This document shows, one piece after another, positions 1 through 7,124 of a DNA stretch of 9,476 bases. The position numbers and the translations under genes are program-made. The stretch is from Gaiellasilicea sp031371615 (GTDB lineage Bacteria > Actinomycetota > Thermoleophilia > Gaiellales > Gaiellaceae): positions 1 to 9,476 of the forward strand of contig JANMJY010000235.1 of NCBI GenBank assembly GCA_031371615.1, read 5' to 3'. Numbering within the stretch: the stretch's first letter is position 1; the number at the start of each line of letters is the position of its first letter. The notes below the pieces were generated by a model. The model was not told where the DNA came from. It saw only the letters and a list, made by a program, of their open reading frames with translations, and searched no databases.

Positions 1-197
1 TCGAAGTAGCGGCGGTCGAGCGGGTCCTCCGTCCACCAGCGGTCGACGACGCGCCATTCCTCGCGCACGACCGAGACCCCTTCTCGGTTCACGCGCACCG
101 GCACGCCGACGGGATTCGCCTCGACGAGCGCCGGTCTCGGCGCGTTTATTCGTCCCGCGGCACGAACAGCGCCCGTGCTTCGGGAATCCGCGACCAT
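1..197 (-). CDS. DUF6504-like protein downstream of imuB, 3' end beyond window
   Basis: Minus-strand reading of this stretch gives an open frame running off the window edge. Its body contains NAPRPALVE and then VREEWRVVDRWWTEDP and RRYFE. A basic/Trp-rich REEWRVVDRWW segment of this kind is what I recall of DUF6504, a small protein of unknown function found next to Y-family polymerases in Actinobacteria. The start is uncertain. The only canonical in-frame start I see is the ATG at 195-197, which overlaps the end of imuB by 52 nt. The family-like sequence only begins around position 138, directly after an ATA codon (136-138 region to be read with the imuB TAA at 146-148). A junction of the form ATGA would give a start there, but here it reads ATAA. 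The gene is probably cotranscribed with imuB from the SOS promoter at 1343-1370. Family assignment is by recognition only, and a hypothetical protein is the safe alternative. Confidence 0.6.
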   Translation of the reverse strand, partial: MVADSRSTGAVRAAGRINAPRPALVEANPVGVPVRVNREGVSVVREEWRVVDRWWTEDPLDRRYF

Positions 198-1330
198 GGC
201 GCCACCTCCACGACGGCGACGATGGAGCCCGAGCCGGTGCTGGCGCGCACCTGGCGCAGCCCGTCGCTCAGGCGTGCATTGACCTCGTCCCCCACCGGCT
301 TGACGAGCTCGAGCTGCTGGCCAACAGACACGGAGAGCTCGACCGCCTCGAGCCGTAGCTCGAGGACGGGGGCGGGGATCTCGAGTAGCTTCGGCCCGAG
401 GGCGGCGCGCAGCCGAGGCCGGTCGGCCGTCGGGTCGCGCAGCGTCACCGTTCGCCGCCACGAGCCGCCACCCACGAGCCGAGCGGAGAGCGCAACCTTG
501 CGGAAGGGCCGTCCCGCTCGCTCCGGCCGCGCCAGCAACCGGTCGAGGAGGGAGCCGAACGCGCGCCGGAGGGTCAGCTCGTTCCCGACCGCCTCAGGGA
601 ACTCGAGCGCCTCCGCGAGCTCGGCGGGCGGGCGCCGGCCGCGCACGCGGGCGCCCGCGCCGCCGCGCGCCAGCTCCCAGGCCTGCGTGCCGTCCCGGCC
701 GAGCCGCTCCGCGACCGCTCCCCCCGGCAGCGCCGCCAGCTCGCCCAGCTTGCGGACACCGAGCCCTTCGAGCTGCGCGTAGCGGTCGGCGGTGAGCGGC
801 AGCAGCGAGAGCGGCAGCGGTGCGAGGAAGCCCTCCTCCTGGCCGGCCGCGACTACGAGTGCCTGCCCGGGACGCGCGACGCTCGCCGCGGCCAGAGCGG
901 CGAACCGGCGCTGCGCAGCGCCCGCGCGTGGGTCCCAGGCAGTTCCGACGGAGGCGAGCGCCCGTTCGAGCGCCGCCTCCAGACCTCCGTACAACCGCTC
1001 GACGCCCTTCGTCTCGAAGTAGACGCGACCCGGCTCCTCGGGCTCGACGGCGAAGCCGGAGTCCTCGAGCCGCTGCAGGACCCCCTCCCACTCCCGCTCG
1101 ACCGTGGCGGGATCCTGCTCGACGAGCACGAGCTGCGGGCACATCGCGAGCGCCTCGCCCAGCCGCATCCCCGGCTGCACCCCGGCGAGCTCGGCGGCGG
1201 CCGTGACCGGCCCCACGAGCGGCTCGGTACCCGGCACGGACGCGAGCGCAGCCGGCGCGAGCGCGAGCCTCGGCCGCTCCCGCAGCGCCGCACGCAGCTC
1301 GAAACCGGGAATGAGGAGACACGCGATCAT
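146..1330 (-). CDS. imuB: ImuB-like catalytically degenerate Y-family DNA polymerase
   Basis: The 394-residue product has the Y-family layout: N-terminal palm/fingers (about 1-175), a helix-hairpin-helix thumb at about 180-212 (YAQLEGLGVRKLGELAALPG) and a little-finger-like C-terminal domain (about 240-345). The polymerase carboxylates are missing. Where active enzymes carry the first catalytic Asp pair, this protein reads LLIPGFEL (5-12), and the usual S-x-D-E motif is replaced by EEPGRVYFE (98-106). In ImuB proteins such loss is normal: they act as adaptors that bring the error-prone DnaE2 polymerase to the beta clamp in SOS mutagenesis. A putative clamp-binding motif QLELV lies at 339-343, with Val where the consensus has Phe. 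The ATG at 1328-1330 sits 2 bp from a LexA box and downstream of a strong promoter, so the leader must be very short. No imuA-like or dnaE2 gene is visible, though dnaE2 could lie beyond position 1. A divergent active pol IV is less likely because of the missing residues. Confidence 0.88.
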   Translation of the reverse strand: MIACLLIPGFELRAALRERPRLALAPAALASVPGTEPLVGPVTAAAELAGVQPGMRLGEALAMCPQLVLVEQDPATVEREWEGVLQRLEDSGFAVEPEEPGRVYFETKGVERLYGGLEAALERALASVGTAWDPRAGAAQRRFAALAAASVARPGQALVVAAGQEEGFLAPLPLSLLPLTADRYAQLEGLGVRKLGELAALPGGAVAERLGRDGTQAWELARGGAGARVRGRRPPAELAEALEFPEAVGNELTLRRAFGSLLDRLLARPERAGRPFRKVALSARLVGGGSWRRTVTLRDPTADRPRLRAALGPKLLEIPAPVLELRLEAVELSVSVGQQLELVKPVGDEVNARLSDGLRQVRASTGSGSIVAVVEVAPWSRIPEARALFVPRDE

Positions 1331-1332
1331 GG

Positions 1333-1344
1333 GAACATATGTTC
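1333..1344. promoter_or_regulatory. LexA box 1 (SOS operator)
   Basis: GAACATATGTTC is a perfect 12-bp palindrome matching the gram-positive/actinobacterial LexA consensus GAAC-N4-GTTC. It overlaps the last two bases of the imuB -10 and covers the predicted transcription start. It lies 2 bp from the imuB start codon. Confidence 0.85.
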
Positions 1345-1370
1345 TATACCCGAACAGGTGTTCCTGTCAA
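1343..1370 (-). promoter_or_regulatory. SOS promoter of imuB (-35/-10)
   Basis: Read on the minus strand, TTGACA (1370-1365) and TATAGA (1348-1343) are separated by 16 bp, a near-consensus primary-sigma promoter. The -10 ends 12 nt before the imuB ATG, so transcription would start only about 5 nt upstream of the start codon. There is no Shine-Dalgarno sequence. The spacer is almost filled by one LexA box, and a second box overlaps the downstream edge of the -10. Confidence 0.8.
1352..1363. promoter_or_regulatory. LexA box 2 (SOS operator)
   Basis: GAACAGGTGTTC matches GAAC-N4-GTTC with intact half-sites and an asymmetric centre. It lies entirely within the 16-bp spacer between the imuB -35 and -10, where bound repressor would block RNA polymerase. 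Its centre is 19 bp from the centre of box 1. Confidence 0.82.
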
Positions 1371-1433
1371 ACCGAATCGACCCCGGCCGATCACCCCGCG
1401 GTGACGATCACGCTTCAGGAACCGGCTTGCCTC

Positions 1434-2930
1434 ATGCAGGACGAAACCTTCGACCGGCTCGCCCGGCTCGCGGCGAAAGCCGTCCAGAGCTCGGCGGCGT
1501 TCGTCTCGCTGGCGGACTGCGGCGCCGATGAGATCTCCTTCGCCGGAATCACCGGCCTGCCCGAGATCCCGGCTGGAGAGCGAAAAAAGCTGTCTCAGAC
1601 GATCTGCCGGCACGTTGTCTCCTCAGGCGCCCCGCTCGTGGTCGCGGACACGCGAACCCACCCGCTCGCGCGGAACGAGCCCGCAATCCTGGAGCTCGGC
1701 CTGGGCGCCTACCTGGGCGTGCCGCTGCTGACCGCGGCAAACGAGGTCGTCGGAGTGCTGTGCACGGTCGACCGCCACGCCCGGGAATGGAGCCCGGCTC
1801 AGGTCGAGATCGCCGAGGGGCTCGCGGCCGCCGTGATGACCGAGATCGGGATGCGCACAGCCGAAGCGCGCTTCCGCTCGCTGATCGAGAACATCCCGCT
1901 CGTCACCTACATGAACAGCGTCGAGGAGCCCTTCACCTCGCTGTACATGAGCCCGCAGATGGAGTCGCTGCTCGGCTACACACCCGAAGAGTGGACGGCG
2001 AACCCGGAGCTCGCGCGCGACACCATCCATCCCGACGACCGCCAGCGCCTGAATGAGCTCGGTTGCGAGGCGCGCAGGCAGGGAATCCCCTCGTGCAGCG
2101 AGTTCCGATTCATCGCCCGAGACGGCCGCGTCGTCTGGGTGCTCGACCAGACGACCCCCGTGCGCAACGAGCAAGACACGATCGTCGGCCACCAGGGCTT
2201 CCTGCTCGACATCACCGAGCAGAAGCAGCTCGAGGAGCCGCTGCGCCAGTCGCAGAAGATGGAGGCGATCGGCCAGCTCGCCGGCGGAATCGCCCACGAC
2301 TTCAACAACATGCTCACCGCGATCACGGGCTACGCGGAGCTGCTCATGATGTCCTTCGACGAGGACGACTCGCGCGCTGCGGACGTCTGCCAGATCCAAA
2401 AGGCCGCAGGCCACGCGGCGGCCCTGACGCGCCAACTGCTGGCGTTCAGCCGTAAGCAGGTGCTGCTACCGCAGCGGGTCGACGTGAACGACGTCGTTCA
2501 CGGGCTCGAGTCCATGCTCGCACGGACGCTCGGAGCCGAAGTCGAGCTGACGACGTCTCTCGCAGAGCAGCTCGCCGCCGTGGAGACCGATCCCGATCAG
2601 CTCGCCCAGGTGCTGCTCAACTTCGCTCTGAACGGCAGGGACGCAATGCCGACCGGCGGGCATCTGACGATCACGACGCGCGACCTGGAGGTGGAGGGCG
2701 AGCCGTTCGTGTGCGTCGAGGTCGCCGACACCGGCACCGGCATGGACGAAGAGACTCGCAACCGGGTCCTCGAGCCCTTCTTCACGACCAAGGACACCGG
2801 CAAGGGCACTGGTCTCGGTCTGGCGACGGCATATGGCTTCGTCAGCCAGAGCGGTGGCAGGATCGAGATCGAGACAGCGCTCGGTCAGGGCTCGACGTTC
2901 CGCGTTCTGCTTCCCGCGGCGCGGGCCTAG
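1434..2930 (+). CDS. GAF-PAS sensor histidine kinase
   Basis: The 498-residue product has no transmembrane segment and is probably cytoplasmic. A GAF domain spans about 1-138 and contains ADTRTHPLA and YLGVPLLTAANEVVGVLC. A PAS domain of the PAS_3 type follows at about 143-262 (YMSPQMESLLGYTPEEW, TIHPDDRQ, FLLDITEQK). The HisKA dimerisation helix has the phosphoacceptor His288 in GGIAHDFNN. The ATPase domain shows an N box (LLNFALNGRDAMP, about 394-406), G1 (ADTGTGMD, 431-438) and an F/G2 region (EPFFTTKDTGKGTGLGLA, 447-464). There is no receiver domain and no response regulator nearby, so it is an orphan whose partner and ligand are unknown. The ATG at 1434 begins right at the GAF fold; an in-frame GTG at 1401 is the main alternative. 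An ATG at 1329 would place coding sequence over the LexA boxes and is unlikely. The gene is divergent from imuB and shares its regulatory spacer. Its end overlaps that of comB by 4 bp. Confidence 0.9.
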   Translation: MQDETFDRLARLAAKAVQSSAAFVSLADCGADEISFAGITGLPEIPAGERKKLSQTICRHVVSSGAPLVVADTRTHPLARNEPAILELGLGAYLGVPLLTAANEVVGVLCTVDRHAREWSPAQVEIAEGLAAAVMTEIGMRTAEARFRSLIENIPLVTYMNSVEEPFTSLYMSPQMESLLGYTPEEWTANPELARDTIHPDDRQRLNELGCEARRQGIPSCSEFRFIARDGRVVWVLDQTTPVRNEQDTIVGHQGFLLDITEQKQLEEPLRQSQKMEAIGQLAGGIAHDFNNMLTAITGYAELLMMSFDEDDSRAADVCQIQKAAGHAAALTRQLLAFSRKQVLLPQRVDVNDVVHGLESMLARTLGAEVELTTSLAEQLAAVETDPDQLAQVLLNFALNGRDAMPTGGHLTITTRDLEVEGEPFVCVEVADTGTGMDEETRNRVLEPFFTTKDTGKGTGLGLATAYGFVSQSGGRIEIETALGQGSTFRVLLPAARA

Positions 2931-3608
2931 ACCACGATCTCGGCGGCGGGACCCTGCATGCCCGCGAAACGCGGCACGACTGCGAGCACGCTCTCGCGGG
3001 CGCAGAACGCGATGTCCTCCTCGAGCCCCCGGTGGTCCGTACGTCCGGGCGTTCAGCCCGGCCAACGCGCTTGGGTAAGCGGCCGCGATGACTTCCGCGG
3101 CGACGGCGGCATCGGTCCGTTCCCCTTCGAGGAGCTGCACGAACCGACCTGCGCAGTAGGCGTCGTCGAGGGCGAACGCGCCTTTGTACCCGGCGCAGAG
3201 GATGGCCACGTCCTCCCCCCACTCCCGCGCCGCCGCAGCGACCGCAGCCAGGTTGAGCAGGCTGCCGATCAGCACCTCGTCGCAGCGCTTCGAGGCTGTG
3301 ACGATCGTCCGCGTCCCGTTCGTGGTCGAGAGGATCAGCGTCTCGGCTCGGGCCTCGAGGAACTCCCGCGGCGACGCGCCGACGTCGAAGCCGTCGATCC
3401 GGATCGCGTCCCGCTCGCCGCCGACGATGCTGTCGGGGAGCTCGGCGCGCAGTGCTCGCGCCTGGTCGATCTCGGGAACGCACAGCACCCGGTGGTAGCC
3501 GACGGACAGCGCCTGGGCGATCGTCGAGGTCGCGCGGAGCACGTCGATGACGATGCCGGTTGGAGCGGCGGCCGCCTCGTCGGGCGTGAACGCGACGTGA
3601 ACCTTCAT
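2927..3608 (-). CDS. comB: ComB-family 2-phosphosulfolactate phosphatase, apparent frameshift near 3' end
   Basis: Residues 1-194 read through the family's hallmark motifs: IDVLRATSTI (21-30), VGGERDAIRIDGFDVGASP (62-80), STTNGTRTI (94-102) and ILCAGYKGAFALDDAYCAG (136-154). After PPG, at a run of five C (3026-3030 on plus), the frame leaves the family. The -1-base frame continues with LEEDIAFCARESVLAVVPRF and ends at a TAG (2927-2929). That is the expected ComB C terminus and gives 226 residues in total, a normal length. Read literally, the frame would run on as a 380-residue protein into DNA antisense to the kinase. ComB hydrolyses 2-phosphosulfolactate in archaeal coenzyme M synthesis; the role of bacterial homologues in genomes without that pathway is unclear. 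The break is either an assembly or sequencing indel or a recent pseudogene. The start ATG has a TAGCCT hexamer 9 nt upstream. Confidence 0.8.
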
Positions 3609-3616
3609 GGTTGGCC

Positions 3617-3622
3617 TAGGCT
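3617..3622 (+). promoter_or_regulatory. Putative -10 of rhomboid gene (leaderless)
   Basis: TAGGCT ends 7 nt before the ATG at 3630, the spacing expected if transcription starts at the start codon. There is no Shine-Dalgarno sequence in the 21-bp spacer. It shares bases with the opposing comB hexamer. Confidence 0.45.
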
Positions 3623-3623
3623 A
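3618..3623 (-). promoter_or_regulatory. Putative -10 of comB (leaderless)
   Basis: Minus-strand TAGCCT fits TANNNT and ends 9 nt before the comB ATG, with no Shine-Dalgarno sequence and no clear -35. It is interleaved with the opposing rhomboid -10, and the shared core GCCTAGGC (3614-3621) is a perfect palindrome. Inferred from position only. Confidence 0.4.
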
Positions 3624-3629
3624 ATCGCG

Positions 3630-4502
3630 ATGGCTGAACTGCTCAGGTGCTACCGGCACCCCGACCGCGAGACGGGTGTGTCGTGCTCGGAGTGCGGCAG
3701 GCCGATCTGCCCGGACTGCATGACGTTCGGTTCGGTCGGGATCCGCTGCCCCGACCACTCGGGCAAGGCGCAGGGCGCGGCGCGGATCGTCCAGAACGTC
3801 CAGCGGCGCACCAGTCGCAATCCCGGAGTCGTCACGATGACGCTGATCGGGATCAACGTCGGCATCTATCTGCTTCAGCTCGCGGGTGGCGCACCGATCA
3901 GCGCGAGCGGCGGCTGGATCTACGAGCACGGAGCGCTCTTCATCGAGCGGATCGACTCGAGCGGCCAGCTCGTCGGGCTCGCGCACGGCGAGTGGTGGCG
4001 GCTGCTGACGGCGGCGTTCCTCCACTACGGCCCCATCCACCTCGGCATGAACATGCTGGCGCTCTGGTGGATCGGCCGCCCGCTGGAGGACTGGCTCGGG
4101 CCGGTGCGGTATCTCCTGCTGTACCTCGTCGCGGGCCTCGCCGGTTCTGCGGGCGCACTCCTGCTCAACCCGGACAAGATCACGGTCGGCGCGTCCGGTG
4201 CGATCTTCGGGATCCTCGGTGCGGCGATCGTCCTCGAGCGCCAGCAGACCTACGTGCTCGGCGGCAGCGCGATCACGTTGCTCGTCGTCAACCTCGCCTT
4301 CACGTTCGCCGTGCCGGGCATCTCGATCGGCGGCCATCTCGGCGGCCTCGCCGGCGGCGCCCTCGCGATCCTGGCGCTCTCGCAGTTCGGCAGGCGGAGC
4401 GCGGTCCACAGCCGCTTCGACGTCGTCTCGATCGCCAGCCTGCTCGCGATCGGCATCGTCAGCGTCGCCGTCGCGTACTGGAAGGTGAAGGGGTACGCCT
4501 GA
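3630..4502 (+). CDS. Rhomboid-family intramembrane serine protease with N-terminal B-box-like zinc site
   Basis: The 290-residue membrane protein joins a cytosolic-type zinc module to a rhomboid core. Residues 7-43 carry C7-x2-H10, C19-x2-C22, C27-x2-C30 and C40-x2-H43, the ligand spacing of a B-box zinc finger. A basic linker follows, then about six to seven hydrophobic segments from about residue 66 to 285. Rhomboid hallmarks are the H-x-x-x-x-H-L-x-x-N region (HYGPIHLGMNMLALWWIG, 132-149), the nucleophile Ser189 in TVGASGAIFG and the catalytic His236 in ISIGGHLGGLAGG. Both dyad residues are present, so an active protease is expected; the substrate is unknown. The ATG at 3630 places the zinc site in full and follows a -10-like hexamer. 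The stop lies 3 bp from the opposing ppdK stop. Confidence 0.92.
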   Translation: MAELLRCYRHPDRETGVSCSECGRPICPDCMTFGSVGIRCPDHSGKAQGAARIVQNVQRRTSRNPGVVTMTLIGINVGIYLLQLAGGAPISASGGWIYEHGALFIERIDSSGQLVGLAHGEWWRLLTAAFLHYGPIHLGMNMLALWWIGRPLEDWLGPVRYLLLYLVAGLAGSAGALLLNPDKITVGASGAIFGILGAAIVLERQQTYVLGGSAITLLVVNLAFTFAVPGISIGGHLGGLAGGALAILALSQFGRRSAVHSRFDVVSIASLLAIGIVSVAVAYWKVKGYA

Positions 4503-4505
4503 GGG

Positions 4506-7100
4506 CTAGCCGCCGATTGCGACGGCGGCGATGCCCTGCTCCGCCAGCGCCGCCTGGGCGGCGGCAAGGCGGGCGAGCGGGACGCGGTACGGCGAGCAGC
4601 TGACGTAGTCGAGGCCGAGCCGGTGGCAGAACGCGACGGACTTCGGCTCGCCCCCGTGCTCCCCGCAGCTCCCCAGCTTCAGGTCGGGTCGCGCTCGGCG
4701 GCCGCGCTCGACCGCGAGTGCCATCAGATCGCCGACACCGTCCTCGTCGATCGTCTCGAAGGGGTCCCGCTCGAGCACGCCGGTCTCGAGGTAGTGCGAG
4801 AGGAAGCGGCCCGCGTCGTCGCGCGAGAGGCCGAGCGCGGTCTGCGTCAGGTCGTTCGTGCCGAAGGAGAAGAAGTCGGCGTGCTCGGCGATCTCGTCGG
4901 CTCGGACGCACGCGCGCGGCAGCTCGACCATCGTCCCGACGAGGTATTCGAGCTCCCCTTCCTCGCTCGCGACCCGCACGGTCAACTCGCGTAGCCGCTT
5001 CAGCTCCTCGCCGAAGCCGACGAGCGGGATCATGATCTCGACGAGCGGCGCGCTGGAGCGCTCGCGGACGGCGATCGCGGCGCGGACGATCGCCCGCACC
5101 TGCATCTCGTAGATCTCGGGGTAGAAGAGCGCGACCCGGCACGCCCGCCAGCCCAGCATCGGGTTCGCCTCGTGCAGCGAGCGGATCCGCTCGCGCATCC
5201 GCTCGTCCTGCTCGTCCTCGAGCGCAGGCAGGAACTCGTGCAGCGGCCAGTCGAGCAGGCGGATCGTCACCGGCAGGCCGGCCATGGCGTCGAAGATCCC
5301 CTCGAAGTCGGCCTGCTGGATCGGCAGCAGCCGGTCGAGCGCCGAACGCCGGCCCTCCTCGTCGGCCGCCAGGATCATCTCCCGCATCAGCCCGAGCCGG
5401 TCTGCGTCCGCGAACATGTGCTCGGTTCGGCAGAGCCCGATCCCCTCGGCGCCGAACTCGCGTGCCTTGGCCGCGTCCGCAGGGTTGTCGGCGTTCGTCC
5501 GCACCCGCAGATGCCGGATCGAGTCCGCCCACTCGAGCACCGCCGAGAAGTCGTCGTTGATCTGCGGCGGCACGAGCGGCACCGAGCCGACGATCACGTC
5601 GCCGGTGCCGCCGTCGATCGTGATCGTGTCGCCTTCCTTCAGCTCGTGGCCGGGCAGGCGCACCGTCTTTGCGTGCACGTCGACGTGCAGCGCCTCGCAG
5701 CCGGTGACGCAGGGCGTCCCCATCCCGCGGGCCACGACCGCCGCGTGCGACGTCAGGCCGCCGTGCGCGGTCAGGATCCCGGCCGCCGCCACCATGCCGT
5801 GGAAGTCGTCCGGTGTCGTCTCCCAGCGGACGAGGATCACGCTGTCGCCGGCCCGGCCGCGCTCCTCGGCGGTGTCGGCGTCGAAGACGATCGCGCCGGA
5901 GGCAGCGCCAGGCGAGGCGTTCAAACCCTTCGCGACGACTCGGACCTCGGCGTTGGGGTCGATCATCGGGTGGAGGAGCTGGTCGAGTTGCGCGGGATCG
6001 ATCCGCGAGACCGCCTCCTCTTTCGAGATCAAGGTCTCCTCGACCATCTCCACGGCTGCCCGGAGCGCCGCCGCCGCGGTTCGCTTCGCCGTCCGCGTCT
6101 GCAGCAGGAAGAGCTTTCCCTCCTCGACAGTGAACTCGATGTCCTGCATGTCGCGGTAGTGCTCCTCGAGGCGGCGGATCGTGGCGAGCAGCTGCGCGTA
6201 CGCCTCGGGCAGCAGCTCGTTCATCCGCTCGATCGGCTCGGGCGTGCGGATCCCCGCGACGACGTCCTCGCCCTGGGCGTTCTGGAGGAACTCGCCGTAG
6301 AGGCGGTTCTCGCCGGTGGACGGGTCGCGGGTGAAGCAGACGCCCGTCCCGGAGCCTTCGCCCTTGTTGCCGAACACCATCTGGACGACGTTGACGGCGG
6401 TGCCGAGCTCGTCCGGGATCTCGTAGGTGCGCCGGTAGACCTGCGCGCGGGGCGAATCCCACGAGTTGAAGACGGCGCGGACCGCCTTTTCGAGCTGGGC
6501 CCGGGCGTCCTGCGGGAACGGGCTCCCCGTCTCCGCGGCGTAGGTCCGCTTGAACGTCTCGATCAGCTCGGCGAGGTCGGCGGCGGTCAGCTCGACGTCC
6601 TGCTTGACGCCTCGCGCCGCCTTCAGGTCCGTCAATGACTGCTCGAAGCGGTGACCCTCGACGCCGTCGACGACCTCGCCGTACATCTGGATCAGCCGGC
6701 GGTAGGAGTCGTAGGCGAAGCGCTCGTTGCCGGTCGTCTTCGCGAGCCCGGCGACCGCCTGGTCGTTGAGGCCCAGGTTGAGGATCGTGTCCATCATCCC
6801 GGGCATGGAGACAGCGGCGCCGGAGCGGACCGAGACGAGGAGCGGGTCGTCGGGGTCGCCGAAGCGCTTTCCGGCCTTGCCCTCGAGCGAGGCGATGTGC
6901 TCCGCCACTTCCGTCTCGAGGCCGTCGGGCAGCTCGCCGTTCGAAGCCATGTACGCACGGCACGCGTCGGTGGTGATCGTGAAGCCGGCCGGAACGGGGA
7001 CCCCGAGCGCGGTCATCTCCGCGAGCCCGATCCCCTTGCCGCCCAGCAGCTCGCGCCCGCCAGTGCCCGAGTCCTGGTCGAAGTCGTAGACGTAGCGCAT
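4506..7100 (-). CDS. ppdK: Pyruvate, phosphate dikinase (PPDK)
   Basis: PPDK interconverts pyruvate + ATP + phosphate and PEP + AMP + pyrophosphate in the cytoplasm. The product has 864 residues, close to the usual 870-880. The N-terminal ATP-grasp part has LGGKGIGLAEM (19-29), RSGAAVSMPGMMDTILNLGLN (92-112) and GTGVCFTRDPSTGE (251-264). The swivelling phosphohistidine domain has GGLTSHAAVVARGMG with His452. The PEP/pyruvate barrel carries GIGLCRTEHMF (553-563), FGTNDLTQTALGLSRDD (746-762) and CGEHGG (812-817) with the catalytic Cys812. All key residues are present. Thr450, two residues before His452, matches the threonine that PPDK regulatory proteins phosphorylate. The start MRYVYDFDQDSG is at 7100; upstream in-frame extension to 7205 would overlap the divergent peptidase gene. 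A TAGATT hexamer lies 8 nt upstream. The matching regulator is encoded at 8473-9300. Confidence 0.97.
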   Translation of the reverse strand: MRYVYDFDQDSGTGGRELLGGKGIGLAEMTALGVPVPAGFTITTDACRAYMASNGELPDGLETEVAEHIASLEGKAGKRFGDPDDPLLVSVRSGAAVSMPGMMDTILNLGLNDQAVAGLAKTTGNERFAYDSYRRLIQMYGEVVDGVEGHRFEQSLTDLKAARGVKQDVELTAADLAELIETFKRTYAAETGSPFPQDARAQLEKAVRAVFNSWDSPRAQVYRRTYEIPDELGTAVNVVQMVFGNKGEGSGTGVCFTRDPSTGENRLYGEFLQNAQGEDVVAGIRTPEPIERMNELLPEAYAQLLATIRRLEEHYRDMQDIEFTVEEGKLFLLQTRTAKRTAAAALRAAVEMVEETLISKEEAVSRIDPAQLDQLLHPMIDPNAEVRVVAKGLNASPGAASGAIVFDADTAEERGRAGDSVILVRWETTPDDFHGMVAAAGILTAHGGLTSHAAVVARGMGTPCVTGCEALHVDVHAKTVRLPGHELKEGDTITIDGGTGDVIVGSVPLVPPQINDDFSAVLEWADSIRHLRVRTNADNPADAAKAREFGAEGIGLCRTEHMFADADRLGLMREMILAADEEGRRSALDRLLPIQQADFEGIFDAMAGLPVTIRLLDWPLHEFLPALEDEQDERMRERIRSLHEANPMLGWRACRVALFYPEIYEMQVRAIVRAAIAVRERSSAPLVEIMIPLVGFGEELKRLRELTVRVASEEGELEYLVGTMVELPRACVRADEIAEHADFFSFGTNDLTQTALGLSRDDAGRFLSHYLETGVLERDPFETIDEDGVGDLMALAVERGRRARPDLKLGSCGEHGGEPKSVAFCHRLGLDYVSCSPYRVPLARLAAAQAALAEQGIAAVAIGG

Positions 7101-7108
7101 CGGCGGGG

Positions 7109-7114
7109 AATCTA
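7109..7114 (-). promoter_or_regulatory. Putative -10 of ppdK (leaderless)
   Basis: Minus-strand TAGATT ends 8 nt before the ppdK ATG at 7100. No Shine-Dalgarno sequence lies in the 24-bp spacer. It overlaps by two bases the opposing hexamer of the peptidase gene. Confidence 0.45.
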
Positions 7115-7118
7115 CACT
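7113..7118 (+). promoter_or_regulatory. Putative -10 of S51 peptidase gene (leaderless)
   Basis: TACACT ends 6 nt before the GTG at 7125, consistent with transcription starting at the start codon. No Shine-Dalgarno sequence or convincing -35 is visible. Confidence 0.45.
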
Positions 7119-7124
7119 CGCCCA

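Noticed and set aside
594..1322. 242-residue and related open frames within imuB
   Set aside because: Repetitive Arg/Ala/Gly translation typical of wrong frames in GC-rich genes.
1104..1433. Extension of the kinase upstream into imuB
   Set aside because: Composition becomes Ser/Ala/Arg-rich, and it would overlap imuB and the LexA boxes; the GAF fold begins at 1434.
2466..3608. 380-residue reading of the comB frame
   Set aside because: Past residue 194 it loses family similarity, becomes Arg-rich low-complexity and runs antisense through the kinase ATPase domain. The true C terminus is in the adjacent frame.
4504..4511. GGCTAGCC palindrome at the rhomboid/ppdK convergent ends as a terminator
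   Set aside because: Eight bases with no loop, no extension and no T-run; too short to call.
5172..6638. 488-residue plus-strand open frame antisense to ppdK
   Set aside because: Long antisense frames are expected in high-GC DNA. It has no domain-like pattern and mirrors ppdK codons.
6651..7124. Extension of the S51 peptidase upstream of 7125
   Set aside because: It is antisense to the start of ppdK and has no S51 similarity; the family N terminus begins at the GTG.
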